From Dactylorhiza incarnata (lineage: Eukaryota; Streptophyta; Magnoliopsida; Asparagales; Orchidaceae), in NCBI GenBank assembly GCA_033032865.1, contig JAWHQI010000258.1, positions 558,001 through 622,000 of the forward strand: 64,000 nt of DNA, written 5' to 3'. A model generated the notes under the pieces. That model had not been told where the DNA came from, made no database searches, and worked only from the letters and a program-made list of their open reading frames with translations. Numbering within the stretch: position 1 is the stretch's first letter; every line of letters starts with the position of its first letter. Positions 34,838 to 46,420 of the stretch are shown one piece after another. Made by a program: the position numbers and the translations under genes.

Positions 34838-36726
34838 ACTTAGAAATGATGCAAATGACCACATTAATACTATTTTTTAAGAGATATAAATGATGGTAGT
34901 GAATAATTAATTAGTAGAATAGATGAAAAATCTGATCGCGAAGATGAACTGATGTTTGATGCTTATTTTTTGAAATGAATGTGGTTGCACCTTGCCTTCG
35001 TTAGGCGCACGCCGGCGCCTAGAGCCTCGTTCCTAGGCTCCAAGACCCCATTGCGCCTTGGCGCGCCTTGCGCCTTTAATAACTAAGGCTACATGTCTAC
35101 AGACCAGTGACCCCAACCCCTCTTCACGGATCTGATTGGTCGCAACCACTAATTCTAATGGCGGATTGTTGAGGCTAGGGCTTGAACCCCAGACCTCCTA
35201 GATAAGCGAGCTCTAAACTAGTCCTCATCACCAATGATGGGTTGTTGAGGCTTAAACCCCAGCCTCAACAACCAGCCATTGGAATTAGCGGTTGGGGCCA
35301 ATAAGATCCGTGGAGAGTGGTTGGGGTCACTGGTCTGCAAACCTGTAGCGCACCCACAGTAGACCGGGGCGTTACATAAAAAGTGCACTTTTTTTGTAAC
35401 GCCCCGGTCTACTGTGGGTGCGCTACAGGTCTGCAGACCAGTGACCCCAACCCCTCTCCATGGATCTGATTGGCCGCAGCCGCTAATTCCAATGGCGGGT
35501 TGTTGAGGCTGGGGTTTGAACCCCAACCTCCTAAATAAGGGAGCTCTAAATTGGTCCTCATCACCAGCACTTTTTAAGTAACACCCTGGTCTAGTGTGGG
35601 TGCGCTACAGGTCTGCAGACCAGTGACCCCAACCCCTCTCCACGGATCTGATTGGCCGCATCCACTAATTCCAATGGCGGGTTGTTGAGGTTGGGGCTTG
35701 AACCCCAGACCTCCTAGATAAGGGAGCTTTAAACTGGTCCTCATCACCAATTGAGCTGACCTCCTAGATAAGGGAGCTCTAAACTGGTCCTCATCACCAA
35801 TTGAGCTGCAGCTCAATTGGTGATGAGGACCAGTTTAAAGGTCCCTTATCTAGGAGGTCTGGGGTTCAAGCCCCAACCTCAACAACCCGGCATTGGAATT
35901 AGTGGTTGCGGCCAATCAGATCCGTGGAGAGGGGCTGGGGTCACTGGTCTGCAGACTTGTAGCGCACCCACAGTAGACCGGGGCGTTACTTAAAAAGTGC
36001 TGGTGATGAGGACCAGTTTAGAGCTCCCTTATTTAGGAGGTCGGGGTTCAAACCCCAGCCTCAAAAACCCGCCATTGGAATTAGTGGCTGCGGCCAATCA
36101 GATCCGTGGAGAGGGGTTGGGGTCACTGGTCTGCAGACCTGAGCGCACCCACAGTAGATTGGGGCGTTACATAAAAAGTGCACTTTTTATGTAACGCCCC
36201 GGTCTACTGTGGGTGCGCTACAGGTTTGCAGACCAGTGACCCCAACCACTCTCCACGGATCTTATTGGCCGCAGCCGCTAATTCCAATGGTTGGTTGTTG
36301 AGGCTGGGGTTTAAGCCTCAACAACCCGTTATTGGTGATGAGGACTAGTTAAGAGCTCGCTTATCTAGGAGGTCTGGGGTTCAAGCCCTAGCCTCAACAA
36401 TCCACCATTGGAATTAGTGGTTGCGACCAATCAGATCCATGGAGAGGGGTTGGGGTCACTAGTCTGTAGACCTGTAGCCTTAGTTATTAAAGGCGCAAAG
36501 CGCGCCAAGGCGCAAAGGGGTCTTGGAGCCTAGGCGCGAGGCTCAAGGCGTCGGCGTGCGCCTAACGAAGGCAAGGTGCAACCACATTCATTTTAAAAAA
36601 TAAGCATCAAACATCAGTTCATCTTCGTGATCAGATTTTTCATCTATTCTACTAATTAATTATTCATTACCATCATTTATATCTCTTAAAATAGAATTAA
36701 TGTGGTCATTTGCATCATTTCTAAGT
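34838..36726. repeat. 1.9-kb imperfect palindrome of SINE-like units
   Basis: The left arm starts ACTTAGAAATGATGC at 34838 and the right arm ends GCATCATTTCTAAGT at 36726. The centre is TTGAGCTGCAGCTCAA at 35801-35816. From the centre outward each arm holds the same series: one full unit, a second full unit, a reversed unit, a truncated unit, and an AGGCGC-rich outer block (34838-35096 and 36478-36726). Approximate unit positions and strands: minus 35100-35216, plus 35230-35383, minus 35384-35567, minus 35568-35757, plus 35809-36000, plus 36001-36180, minus 36181-36310, plus 36325-36476. A 50-bp direct duplication (35708-35757 and 35758-35807) offsets the symmetry. Each unit has a tRNA-like head (GCTCAATTGGTGATGAGGAC, then GGGGTTCAAGCCCC). 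Confidence 0.9.
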
Positions 36727-37130
36727 GCCGCATAACTCATAAGTGCCAAGAGCATGCACCTACGGAGGTTAGGAGGCCAGAGCCTACATCGCAGGAAGGG
36801 ACGAGCTATGCGGAGAAAGGCAAAGCGATGGAGTCCAGTGCTTCTCGTATGGCACCAGTGCAGTTGAGGGTGTATAGCAGAGGGCAGTAGGAGGTTATAC
36901 GTCAGCCCGACGTGGTGTCAGGTATGCAAATTTAAAAGTTCTCTTTACTTTTGGAACCGTCCATCTTTTATGCAACTTTATGTTTTGTGTTGGGGGGGGG
37001 GGGGGGGGGGGGGGGGGGGTACTCATTCTTATCGGAAACCTTTATTCGGGGAATTGGTGTAGAGATGTTTTACGCGGGAGCTGAAAATGCAGAGCGGATC
37101 TGGCTAGGGGGAGGACAATTAGAATTTCTG
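36727..37130 (+). other. gypsy remnant with 28-base G run
   Basis: Likely gag C-terminal sequence at 36735-36890 is followed by a homopolymer of 28 G (36992-37019) and unassigned sequence. The right end of this gypsy insertion could not be fixed; copia B sequence resumes by about 37180. Confidence 0.4.
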
Positions 37131-37179
37131 AGATAAGGGGGGTTGTATCATCTACTCCAGAAGTCTGGTGGGACTGATC

Positions 37180-37640
37180 AGAAGTCTTTGCATTCATGAT
37201 TCTCGTCTAAGGATACCTCTATGATCATCCTCCAACAGAGACGATGGGGCATCCGCACTTTATGCTTCTTAAGATCATGTTTCTTGCTTTATTTCTTAAG
37301 AAGTTTGTTGAATCATTTAGTTGTGAAACTTGTGAACTTGTTAACATTCGTGTTTCTTGCATCCTAATATCACTAAAAGTAGTGAACCTTTTGATCTTAT
37401 ACATTCGGATGTTTGGGGTCCAACATATGTTACTAGTCTTTCTAGTGCCAAGTCACAAGTGGTTTGTGTCATTTATTGTTGATTGTGCTCAGGTATCTTG
37501 GGTATTTCTAATTAGAGACAAAATTGAAGCAACCCAAATGTTTATTCAATTTCATCGTATAATTCAAACTCAACTCCACCGATCCATAAAACGCAGATAT
37601 TTCCACAATGGCAAAGAATATGTTAACATCTCCTGAAATT
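37180..37640 (+). pseudogene. copia B pre-integrase and integrase N-part
   Basis: The plus-strand frame from 37244 reads MGHPHFMLLKIMFLALFLKK, then SCETCELVNIR, VVNLLILYIRMFGVQ and SHKWFVSFIVDC. This follows the copia pre-integrase zinc region (GHP...CxxC) and the start of the integrase core, in which the first catalytic Asp (normally HSD) is lost (YIRM). The C-terminal blocks fade into stops. A decayed copy. Confidence 0.75.
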
Positions 37641-38519
37641 TACCAAACAACATAGCATCATCCATGACTTCACTTGCATTGATACACCACCACAACAACA
37701 AAAACATCACATTCTTTAAGTTACAGGAACATAACTCTTTCAGATGTTTGTTCCAAAGTTATAATGAGGTGAAGCCTTCTTACTACCACAAGCCCAATCA
37801 ATCGCCTACCCTCACGGATTCTTGGCGGGGTTAGTCTTGTCAAACTCTTGACAACATTATTTTCCTTTGTCCCTATCATGCAAAATTTGCAAGCTTTTGT
37901 GTTTAGATATGTTACTTATGGCCACATTCACCATCACCGTACCAACTTTACCCATGGGCAACTACATGTATCTCTGTAGGTTATGCATGAGAAAAACTAC
38001 AAATATTATCATCCCTCGAATCACGGTATACTAACCTCCATAGATGTTACCTTCCATGAGCACGAGTCTTTCTTTTCCAAGGTTCCACTTCCAGGGGGAC
38101 AACATATTGGAAATAGAAAGCTATCTTCCTACTCAGTATTTTACTTCCTTATCCCATAAGTCTTTAGTCAACTACAATGGAGGAGATAATATTATGACTG
38201 GTGATCGTACTGTCATTGTATACCAAAAAGAATACAAAGATTTTGGTAGATACTGAGCAGACAGGTAACTCCATTGACTCTAGCTCCTCTAATACTTTAC
38301 TTCATTCTGATCCTAATCATGATGACTTTCCCATTGCCTTGAGAAAAGAAAAATACACCTTCGCCAAATACCCTCTCTTCATTTATCTCTGCAAAGAATC
38401 TCTCTATGCAGCACAAAAAGTTTTATCTCATCCTTAAACTCAATTGCTATCCCAATTTATGTACATGAAGTATTAAAGGATAAGAACTAGGTCATGCCAT
38501 CAATAAGAAGATGAGAGCT

Positions 38520-39300
38520 CTAAAGAAGAATGAAACTTGAGATATAATCTCAAAACCAAAAGACAAGGTTTACATATGCAGATGGATCTATTCCTTCAAA
38601 TGCAAATCTAATGAAATAATGGATCCATATAAGTCAAGGCTTGTAGCAAAAGGGTACACTCAGACATAAGAAAGATTATCTGAAACCTTTGCCTCCTTCT
38701 CAAAAATGAATACTATGAGAGTCATTTCTCTTGTTACTTAGTTCAACTGGAAGCTACATCAATTGAAGTATTAAATAATTTTCTCCCTATGAAAATTGAG
38801 GAAGTATATATGAATATCCCACCAGGGTTCCACTCTAATAACAATGAAACCCAAGTGTGCAGGCTAAGGAGGGCTGTGCTTGCTTAAACAGTCTCCCGTT
38901 GAATGGTTCGAAAATTTTGCCAAAGTTATGCTTACGTTGAGGTACAAACAGAGCCAAGTTAATTTCATGTTCTTCTTTAAACAATCATAGCTCATCTTAT
39001 TACTTGTGTATGTCAATGATATTATCATTTCAAAGAATGATCCAGCTAAGAATAAAATGTTAAAGAAGAAGCTAGCATCTAAAGTTGAGATAAAAGACCT
39101 CGAAGACTGAAATACTTCCTCAGAATTGAGGTTGTCTACTCTAAAGGTGAAATCTTTATCTTTTAGCAAAAGTATGTTCTTAATCTTATCAAAAAGAAGA
39201 CAAAATTGGGATGCAAGACTAACAGTGTACATGTTGAACCAAACTACAAAATGGAGAGTGCTGAAGAAAGCTCAGAGGTGGATAAAGCTAAATATCATAG
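38520..39300 (+). pseudogene. copia B reverse transcriptase, many stops
   Basis: Across frames and stops one can read CRWIYSFKCKSNEIM, YKSRLVAKGYTQT, ETFASFSKMNTMRVISLVT and VYVNDIIIS, the last being the catalytic YVDD motif changed to YVND. Block order is that of the copia reverse transcriptase. Mutation of a catalytic Asp plus the stops shows long inactivity. Confidence 0.75.
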
Positions 39301-39961
39301 ATTGGTAAGGAAAATGATATATTTGGCACATACAAGACATGACTTGGTTTACACAATTTGTGTTGTTAGTCAGTTTATGTATGATCCAAGGACCAGACAT
39401 CTGCAAGTCGTAGACAGAATGCTGCAGTGCCTCAAGAACACTCCGAGGAGAGGGTTGTTGTTTAAGAGTAAAGGAATGTCACTGGAAACATATACGAATG
39501 CAAATTATGGAGGATCATTGGTGGGTAGGAAGTTCACCTCTGGTTACTGTACGATTCTAAGAGGTAATTTAGACACTTGGGGATATAAGAACTAAAATGT
39601 GGTAGCCAAATCAAATTACGAAGCTGAGTTCTGAGCTATGACACAAGTCATAAGTGAACTATAATAGATAAAAATTCTATTGGATGATCTAAAAATCAAG
39701 ATTCAAGTTCCAATGAAACTCTTTTGTGACAACAAGTCCGCAAGCAACATTGCACATAATCATGTTCAACATGATAAAACGAAACACATCGAAATTGATT
39801 GTCACTTCATCAAGGAGAAACTTCAAAGTGGGCCAATTTCTGCCTCTTATGTCATTTCAGAATTACAAATTGTTGATGTTCTGATGAAAGAACTATCTAC
39901 AGAGAGGTTCCATGATCTTACTTGCAAGCTGGTAATGATGGATATCCATTCACCAGCTTGA
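39206..39961 (+). pseudogene. copia B RNase H
   Basis: Two open pieces separated by stops. Positions 39206-39595 contain MLQCLKNTPRRGLLFKSKG, ETYTNANYGGSLVGRKFTSG and LDTWGYKN. Positions 39680-39961 contain MKLFCDNKSASNIAHN, HDKTKHIEIDCHFIKEKL and VDVLMKELSTERFHDL. Both are standard copia RNase H blocks next to the 3' polypurine region. The first Asp of the family motif (YxDADYAGS) is Asn here. Confidence 0.82.
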
Positions 39962-39968
39962 AGGATGG

Positions 39969-40125
39969 TGTTGTAAATAGTATTGTGTCTAACTTGCATT
40001 TATTTGTAATTAGTTTGTTCCTATTATGTTTGTACTCTTTAAGGGGATTTCGGTGTTTTTTCAGCCCTATGTATAAATATGCTCTTGTGATAATGAACAG
40101 AGTAAGTGCTTATTATTCTTACAAT
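39969..40125 (+). repeat. right LTR of copia element B
   Basis: Starts TGTTGTAAATAG directly after a polypurine-like AGCTTGAAGGATGG and matches 28787-28927. A likely end is TTCTTACA near 40123, giving an LTR of roughly 150 bp, but a longer LTR is possible. Confidence 0.65.
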
Positions 40126-40139
40126 TATTTTGTAAGGGT

Positions 40140-40900
40140 TTAAGACAATTATTTTGTACAATTATATCCATTCCCTAGTGGACTGATTTGCTACGATTAA
40201 GCAAAAGAATTAATTAGTTTTTTGAAATTGTGTGCCCTCTCTCTCTTCCTAGGTGCCTCAACGAATATTCCCACAGAAGCAAAAGTCCAACAGCCCGTTG
40301 ATCCACAATTTCAACTAGCCAACCACCGAACACATGCAGGTTGCCAAACTTGCACTGCTACAGGGCTGCAGACCCTCCTATCTGCTGCGGAAAGTAGTTT
40401 CTCAAATTTTGCAAGGCCACCGGCCCTCCCAAGTGCTGCAAGAAGCAATTTCTACACTACTACTACTGCATAGCCGGCCACCTTCTCCTTCACATTATTC
40501 CCGTTCTCTTTGTTAATCCCTGTTAATCCCTCTGCACTCCACTGAGCACCCCTCTAAGCAAACCTAGGTTAAGGATCCATCCTTCCCACATTGGAAATCA
40601 TCCCGGATATATGAAAAATAGGATTAATTCAAGTTCATCTTCTTCCTCAATCAACCATCATCCCATGACTAGATCCTTACCTAAGGTTAGTAACAATTTG
40701 GTAGATCTAAGGTTAGTAACAATTTGGTATCAGAATTTAGCATCATGCAGGATTCTACCTGTCAATTACAACAAATGATGGAAATAATGAAGAAATTCAT
40801 GATTGATTAAGTCGCAGCAGATGCCCCCAATCAAGTTGTGTTTGTCACTCTTTCAACACATTGATGGATTATCACCAAGATCTATAAATGGTGGGCACCG
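40140..40900 (+). repeat. LTR-like end with primer site and gag start
   Basis: GGTTAGTAACA at about 40727 is followed by TTTGGTATCAGAATT, a tRNA-iMet-type primer site, then a short gag-like start (MQDSTCQLQQMMEIMKKFM) with a stop. A 22-bp block TAAGGTTAGTAACAATTTGG is duplicated at about 40681 and 40710. This is the LTR-to-interior junction of another, truncated retrotransposon. Confidence 0.5.
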
Positions 40901-41021
40901 GGATCAAGCAGGAAGCAGCAATGGCGTTCATCAAGTCTCATATCGTGCTGACTTCTTTCAGAAAGATCAACCTAACATTTGTATCGTTCCCAGATATACA
41001 AAACAAAACTTTCCTGCCTAA

Positions 41022-41393
41022 GACCAGCTCAATTGGTGATGAGAATCGAAAGAACTCCGTAGTTAAGCGTGCTCGGGCTGGAGTAGTCACGGGATGGGTG
41101 ACCTCCTTGGAAGTCCGCGCGCTGCCGCTTAACTGGCTCAATTCTCATCAAAGGGAGGGCGTGGGTTCGTGCCCCCCTCCAACAACCCGCTGTGCCCTGT
41201 GGCAGGCCAGAGAGGGGTTGGGGTGTACGGCCTGCAGGCTTGTGTTTAACCCTTCGGGGTGAGGCTGAACCGGCGGTGCCAGTAGGTCTGTTGACGGTCC
41301 TGGGCCGTCGGTGCCGGCGGTACTGGGCTTGTAGGTCATGTGTTGACGGTCCTGGCCAGTACTGTTACAAAAAGTGCACTTTTTTTTTGTAAC
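41022..41393 (+). repeat. SINE-like element with 5S rRNA insert
   Basis: Its start CAGCTCAATTGGTGATGAG, middle (CAACAACCCGC, GAGAGGGGTTGGGGT, CTGCAGGC) and tail (GTTAC...AAAAAGTGCACTTTTT) match the units of the 34.8-36.7 kb palindrome. Between the head and the B-box-like GGGTTCGTGCCCC lies a 5S rRNA segment. After the tail, GTAACGTCCC and further sequence run in the opposite sense, as in the tail-to-tail pairs of the palindrome. No TSD was found. Confidence 0.75.
41051..41124 (+). repeat. 5S rRNA-derived segment
   Basis: AGAACTCCGTAGTTAAGCGT, GCTCGGGC, GAGTAGT and GGGATGGGTGACCTCCT, then GGAAGTCC, follow plant 5S rRNA positions of about 42-115 in order. The segment covers the box A, intermediate element and box C of the 5S internal promoter. 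The 5' third of 5S rRNA is missing, so it is not a 5S gene. Confidence 0.9.
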
Positions 41394-42712
41394 GTCCCAA
41401 GGCCCTGGACTTACCATCGGGACAACGTCCACCGATAGCCTCGCCTGGCGACCGTTACTGTGAATTACTAGATGTGAGCAATTCTAGGGTAACTATCAAA
41501 CTACTTACTGTGAATGGGTATGATTAGCTTCTTTTCATCTTTTAGGCAATTTCGATTTGTGAGAGAAACATTAAATCTATAGATGACTTGGGAGGATTTT
41601 AAAATATACTGTAAAATGTGATTTGGTCCCCCACTCGGCAGCAACCCACTAAGTGAGTTGATATCATAGGCTGTATTATTTGATGCCATCCAAGGTTAGA
41701 TCTATCATTCGTTTATTTTAAAAAAATATCATGAACCGAATCCAAGAAAGTGGTTGCATGGCCCAGTGGTCTGTCATGGTCGGGATGATTCTATGCAAGA
41801 GAAGGATATATCTTCTATTCACATCTCTGTTACGCACGAGCGAGCAACATTTTATTTGTATTTTTGCATCTTTAATTTGTAGGACATTAAGATAAAATGT
41901 ATGTGAGCCCCTCTCCCTATGTAAGGAGGTGGCTTGGGAGTTTTAGTTATCTTTGATGTTTTAGGGTTTGAGATCTCTCTTGAGAGAGTAACTTCAAGGA
42001 GGAACCAGCCTCCTAAGGTTAGGCACGAGTATTCCTCATGATGTATACAGTTTTCTTGTTCTATTGCAATCAATTTTCTGTGTTTATATCATTGGTCCGA
42101 CCTGCCGACCCTGACCGCTATTTCGCTAGCCGCCGGGAACGTTCTTCCAGCACGGGACTCGTCCCACCGCACATATCGTGTTTGTCCCACACGGGACTCG
42201 TCCCGCCACACTCGCGTTCGTCCAACATTGCCTCTCTACACGTCCCGGCACACTTCGCAACCTCTTGGAATCGCTCGCGTTCGTCCAGTACCGTCTCTCC
42301 AACACAGCCTCCAGGAATCGCTCGCGTTCATCTAGCCGCGCCTCTCCACGCGTCCAATGCCTCTTCGTGACCCCTCTCGGCCCGTCGCTTCTTCCCAACA
42401 ACTCCTCTCGCACATCTCTTCCAGCCCGCAGCTCTTCCTGCATCCTTCGACCGACCGTGCCTCTTCCTGCACCATTTGCTAGCGCCGATAGTGGCCTCAA
42501 TCGCTCGCCTCTCCATGTACAGCTTCCGATTCCACATACAACTTTTGATTCCGTCTGCTGGCTTGATTCGGCCGCCCAGTGCGTGTCCCCACTGCTCTGT
42601 CCGAGCTTGACCAGCACTACTCCAACACATCCGCTCCAACTCCCGCTCCTGCGCACGGCATTCCGATAGTGGGCTTCTCCCACTGCTGCGCCCTTCTTCT
42701 CCGCAGCCACCC

Positions 42713-43117
42713 GTGACATCCCATCTTATGTCAAAGACCCGTCACTCGATGGAATCCCGTGTGGAGGCCCTCGAACACGCTCTCACCACCATCAACTCTC
42801 GCCTTGAGGCCCAAGCCGAGCAATTCACTTTGATTATGAACATTCTCCACAACTTGCAACTCGGACAGCACTCCGGGCCTAATGCCGCCTCTGCCTTGGG
42901 ATCCCCCAACACATTGTCCCCCGAAGAACCCGCTTTGGCGGGATTGCCTCCTATGCATCTCCCCCGCCTCGACATTCCCACACTAAACGGGACTGACCCC
43001 CTGGTTTGGATTTCCCGCGCTGAGCAGTATTTTAATATTCACCAAACTCATCAGGCGCAAAAGATCTCCACAACTCTTATCAGCGTGGAAAGGTCTGTTG
43101 GCTCCTCCAGTCCGTAG
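42713..43117 (+). pseudogene. gypsy gag N-terminal part
   Basis: The frame starts at an ATG around 42719-42730 and reads MESRVEALEHALTTINSRLE, a coiled coil, then LPRLDIPTLNGTDPLVWISR and AEQYFNIHQT. These are standard gypsy gag blocks (the LDIPxFxGxDPxxWIxxAExYF type). It ends at the hAT insertion. The 0.6 kb before it (42092-42710) is CT-rich leader with repeated CGTCCCGC/CACGGGACTCGTCC words and no clear gene. Confidence 0.8.
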
Positions 43118-45390
43118 CGCCGATCATGGCCTCAATCGATGGACCCAAAGGACGCGCGTGAAAAAGCATGTCAACAAATTGCACGTTTTTTCTATACAAG
43201 TGTCATTCCCTTCAGCTGTGTCAAGAACAAGGAGTTCATTAGCATGGTTGAAGCAATCGGCCAACATGGTCCCGGAATGAAACCACCTTCCTATAATGAT
43301 ATTAGAGTAAAATACTTAAAACAGGAAGTTGATAGAACTCTAAAATTACTAGAGGAGTACAAGGTAGAATGACAAAAAGTTGGTTGTTCAATTATGTCTG
43401 ATGGATGGTCAGATAGGAAACGAAGATCTATATGCAACTTCTTGTTGAATAGTCCCAAAGGCACGGTGTTCTTATCATCCATAAATACTTCAGAAATCTC
43501 CAAAACATCGAATAAAGTTTTCGAAATGTTAGATGAAGTTGTGGAGAAGGTTGGAGAACGAAATGTTGTTCAAGTTGTGACAGATAATGCTTCAAATTAC
43601 AAGGCAATTGGTCAAATGTTGATGGAGAAGAGAAAATATTTATATTGGACACCGTGTGCCGCACATTGTATTGACTTGATTTTAGAAGATTTTGAGAAAA
43701 AAATCGATCTTCATAAATTAACAATTGCAAAGGGTAGAAAGATAACAACATACATATATTCCAGAACTCTTCTTCACACTTGGTTGCTTGACTTTACAGA
43801 GGGGAAAGAGTTAATCCGCCCTGCAGTTACTAGATTTGCAACAGCTTAACATTGGGATGCCTTTCAGAAAATAAAGGTGATTTGATGACGATGTTTACTT
43901 CTGCCAAATGGAAATCCAGTCGATTTGCTGGTTCAAAGGAGGGGAAAGCTGTTCAAAAAATTGTTTTGAATTCAGGTCGATTTTGGTCTCATGTTACATT
44001 ATGCTTGAAAGTAGCACTTCCGCTCATCAAAGTGCTTAGAATGGTTGATTCAGAGGGTCCTATGATGGGATTCATATATGAGCAAATGGATAGAGCGAAG
44101 GAGAAAATTCAATTTAATTTTGATAACATCAAGAAAAAGTAAGTAGTTTATGTGTTTTCATCGATGATTATATAAGTGTTTATTTTGATTCAAACACTCA
44201 CAAAAAAAACAATTATTATTTTGTGTTTTACCGTAGATATGAGCCAATATGGGTCATTATTGATGATAGATGGTCAAGCCAACTCCATAGGCCATTGGAT
44301 GCCGCATCTTATTATTTGAACCCTCATTATCATTACAGCCCATCTTTAAGAGCAGATGCGGAAGTAAAAATTAGGTTTTATACTTGTCTCCAACGAATGA
44401 TTCCTAATGAAGATGAGAGAACAAAAATAGACATTCAGATGGATGATTTCAAACATGCTAGAGGATTATTTGGGTTAGACTCTGCAAAATCAACTAGAAC
44501 CAAAAGAGCTCCAGGTTTAACATATTTGTTGAATGCTATTTTCAATTATTAAGCAATAAACATGTTATTAATTATTATTATATTAAGTATTTAATGTATT
44601 GTTATTTACAGCTGACTGGTGGGATTCCTACGGAGATAACTGTCAGGAATTTAAAAGATTTGCAATTCGGGTTCTAAGTTTGACATGTAGCTCTTCTGGA
44701 TGTGAACGCAACTGGAGTGCCTTTGAGATGGTGAAATTTATTGCACGACAATACCCTAACATGTAACATTGAATATTTGACTGACTTCATTTTCATTCAT
44801 GCATGAGTGTCCTTATAATTTTTATTTTTCCAAAATAGGTACATTCGAAAAGAAGAAATTGATTGCATCAAAAGAAAATGAATGATCTCGTCTTTGTGAT
44901 GTACAATATGAAGTTGATGGAACGACAAGATAGAAGAGACGTGCAACTAAATGAGAAGTTTTTAAATTTTGAGGATATCCCTTAAGATGATGAATGGATC
45001 ACTGAGAAGGAAGATCATGTTCTTCCTCGTAAGGGCAATTGGTTGGGGATTCTTCAAAGTAGAGATGCCCTTGAAACATATCGTGATGATAGTGCGGGAA
45101 GGAATGTTGAAGAATCTGTTGCAGCAGTAACTGAATAATGTATGTTAGATATTATTTCATTTGAAAATGCAAAATTATTCAACTATTTAGTGTATCATAA
45201 TTAAAGTTTTTTTATTTTAGGTGGAGTATATGATATCACCAAAAGGCGCAGTGAACTTGATGCTGGCGAGTATATTAGTGAAACTGAATGGGATGATGAT
45301 CAGAACGACAGTGGTGATGATGACGATGCAGAGAATGTAGAACTTGATGATGAGGACATAGTTGATGTAGCTAGTAAGGATTTATATTAA
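43098..45390 (+). pseudogene. hAT-family transposase (DUF659 type)
   Basis: Successive plus-strand blocks follow the plant DUF659/hAT transposase: ACQQIARFFYTSVIPFSCVK, KPPSYNDIRVKYL, a stop, IMSDGWSDRKRRSICNFLLN, VTDNASNYKAIGQML, WTPCAAHCIDLILED, then from 43852 LMTMFTSAKWKSSRFAGSKE and KVALPLIKVLRMVDSEG. A possible intron separates 44142 and 44223. The hAT dimerisation motif appears near 44700 as SSSGCERNWSAFEMV. An acidic tail runs to about 45390. Stops and shifts break the gene. The N-terminal BED zinc finger is absent, so the left end is truncated. The right end is near 45732 (GATCCTGACAACCTT). Confidence 0.88.
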
Positions 45391-45732
45391 TGGTTTTGTG
45401 TCGGTCCGACGAACATAAATTATTATTTGATCGTTTACCGTGGTGTGAACTTTATATTTACTTATATAAAAGTTATAGTTAGAACTTAGAACGATGTTAT
45501 TTTTTGGTTTAGTTGTTCATTTGCTTATTTTTATATAAGTACTCAAATGTTTATTAGTTTTATAGTTTTTTATGTGTTGACTGTGTAATTTGATGATACA
45601 AAATTCATTTTCATATTTTCATTCTTAATTTATGATTTTGTAGAATCTTATGATCCTCGATCCGATCCCACGATCCGATCCAACGATTCGATCCAACCGG
45701 AAAACGATCCCACCTAGGATCTCGATCCTGAC

Positions 45733-46420
45733 AACCTTGCTCCCGACTTCACCTGGACAGCTCTCACTGAGGCACTCATTCAACGGTATGATCACCGCTA
45801 CTCTGGCGCCGTGATCACTCTGGCGCCGTGATCGAGTGTCTTTGTGGGGTTCGTCAAACCAGCTCCATTGACTCGTACGTGGATGAATTTATCGAGTTGG
45901 TCACCCACGTTTCGGATCTCCCACCCGACCATTACTTGGGGCTATTGCATGCACGGCTTACAGCCTCATATCCGAGCTCGCCTCCGCACCATCCATCTGT
46001 CTACTACTCTACCGTCAACCAAGCCATGGACCTCTCCCCGCTCGTGGAAGCCGAATTCCTGGCGACGTTCGGGGACCCTCCTTCTACATTGCCTCCTTCC
46101 AGACCTCCCTACCAACAATACTTTGCCCCCCCCCCCCTCTAAACCTCCACCACCGCCACCTCCTCTACCTCGCCCAACCCAACAACCGTCTTTCCAACAA
46201 AGAGTATCATGACTTGCGAAGTAAGGGTTTGTGCTTCCGTTGCAAGCAATCATACTCTCCTACTCATGATTGTCCTGGCAAGGAGTTCCACGCCCTCATC
46301 AGTGATGACTGGGAGAAGATCGACGTAGCTGGCTTTGACGCCCTTGCGATCACAAAGGTACCAACGGACGGAGCCCCTGGCACCTCGACGACAGCCAACC
46401 CACGGGCGTATAACTACTAG
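45733..46420 (+). pseudogene. gypsy gag C-terminal part with zinc knuckle
   Basis: After the hAT, gag resumes as FTWTALTEALIQRYDHRYSG, then VRQTSSIDSYVDEFIELVTH, the capsid C-terminal region. A Pro-rich stretch follows with a 12-base C run near 46126-46137. The zinc knuckle region reads GLCFRCKQSYSPTHDC, then PGKEFHALISDDWE. Small frame shifts occur near 45830 and 46140. It ends about 50 bp before the 3' LTR, so pol was lost before or during mobilisation. Confidence 0.8.

Noticed and set aside
41051..41124. 5S rRNA gene
   Set aside because: It lacks the first third of the gene and is embedded in a SINE-like unit, so it is annotated as a derived segment.
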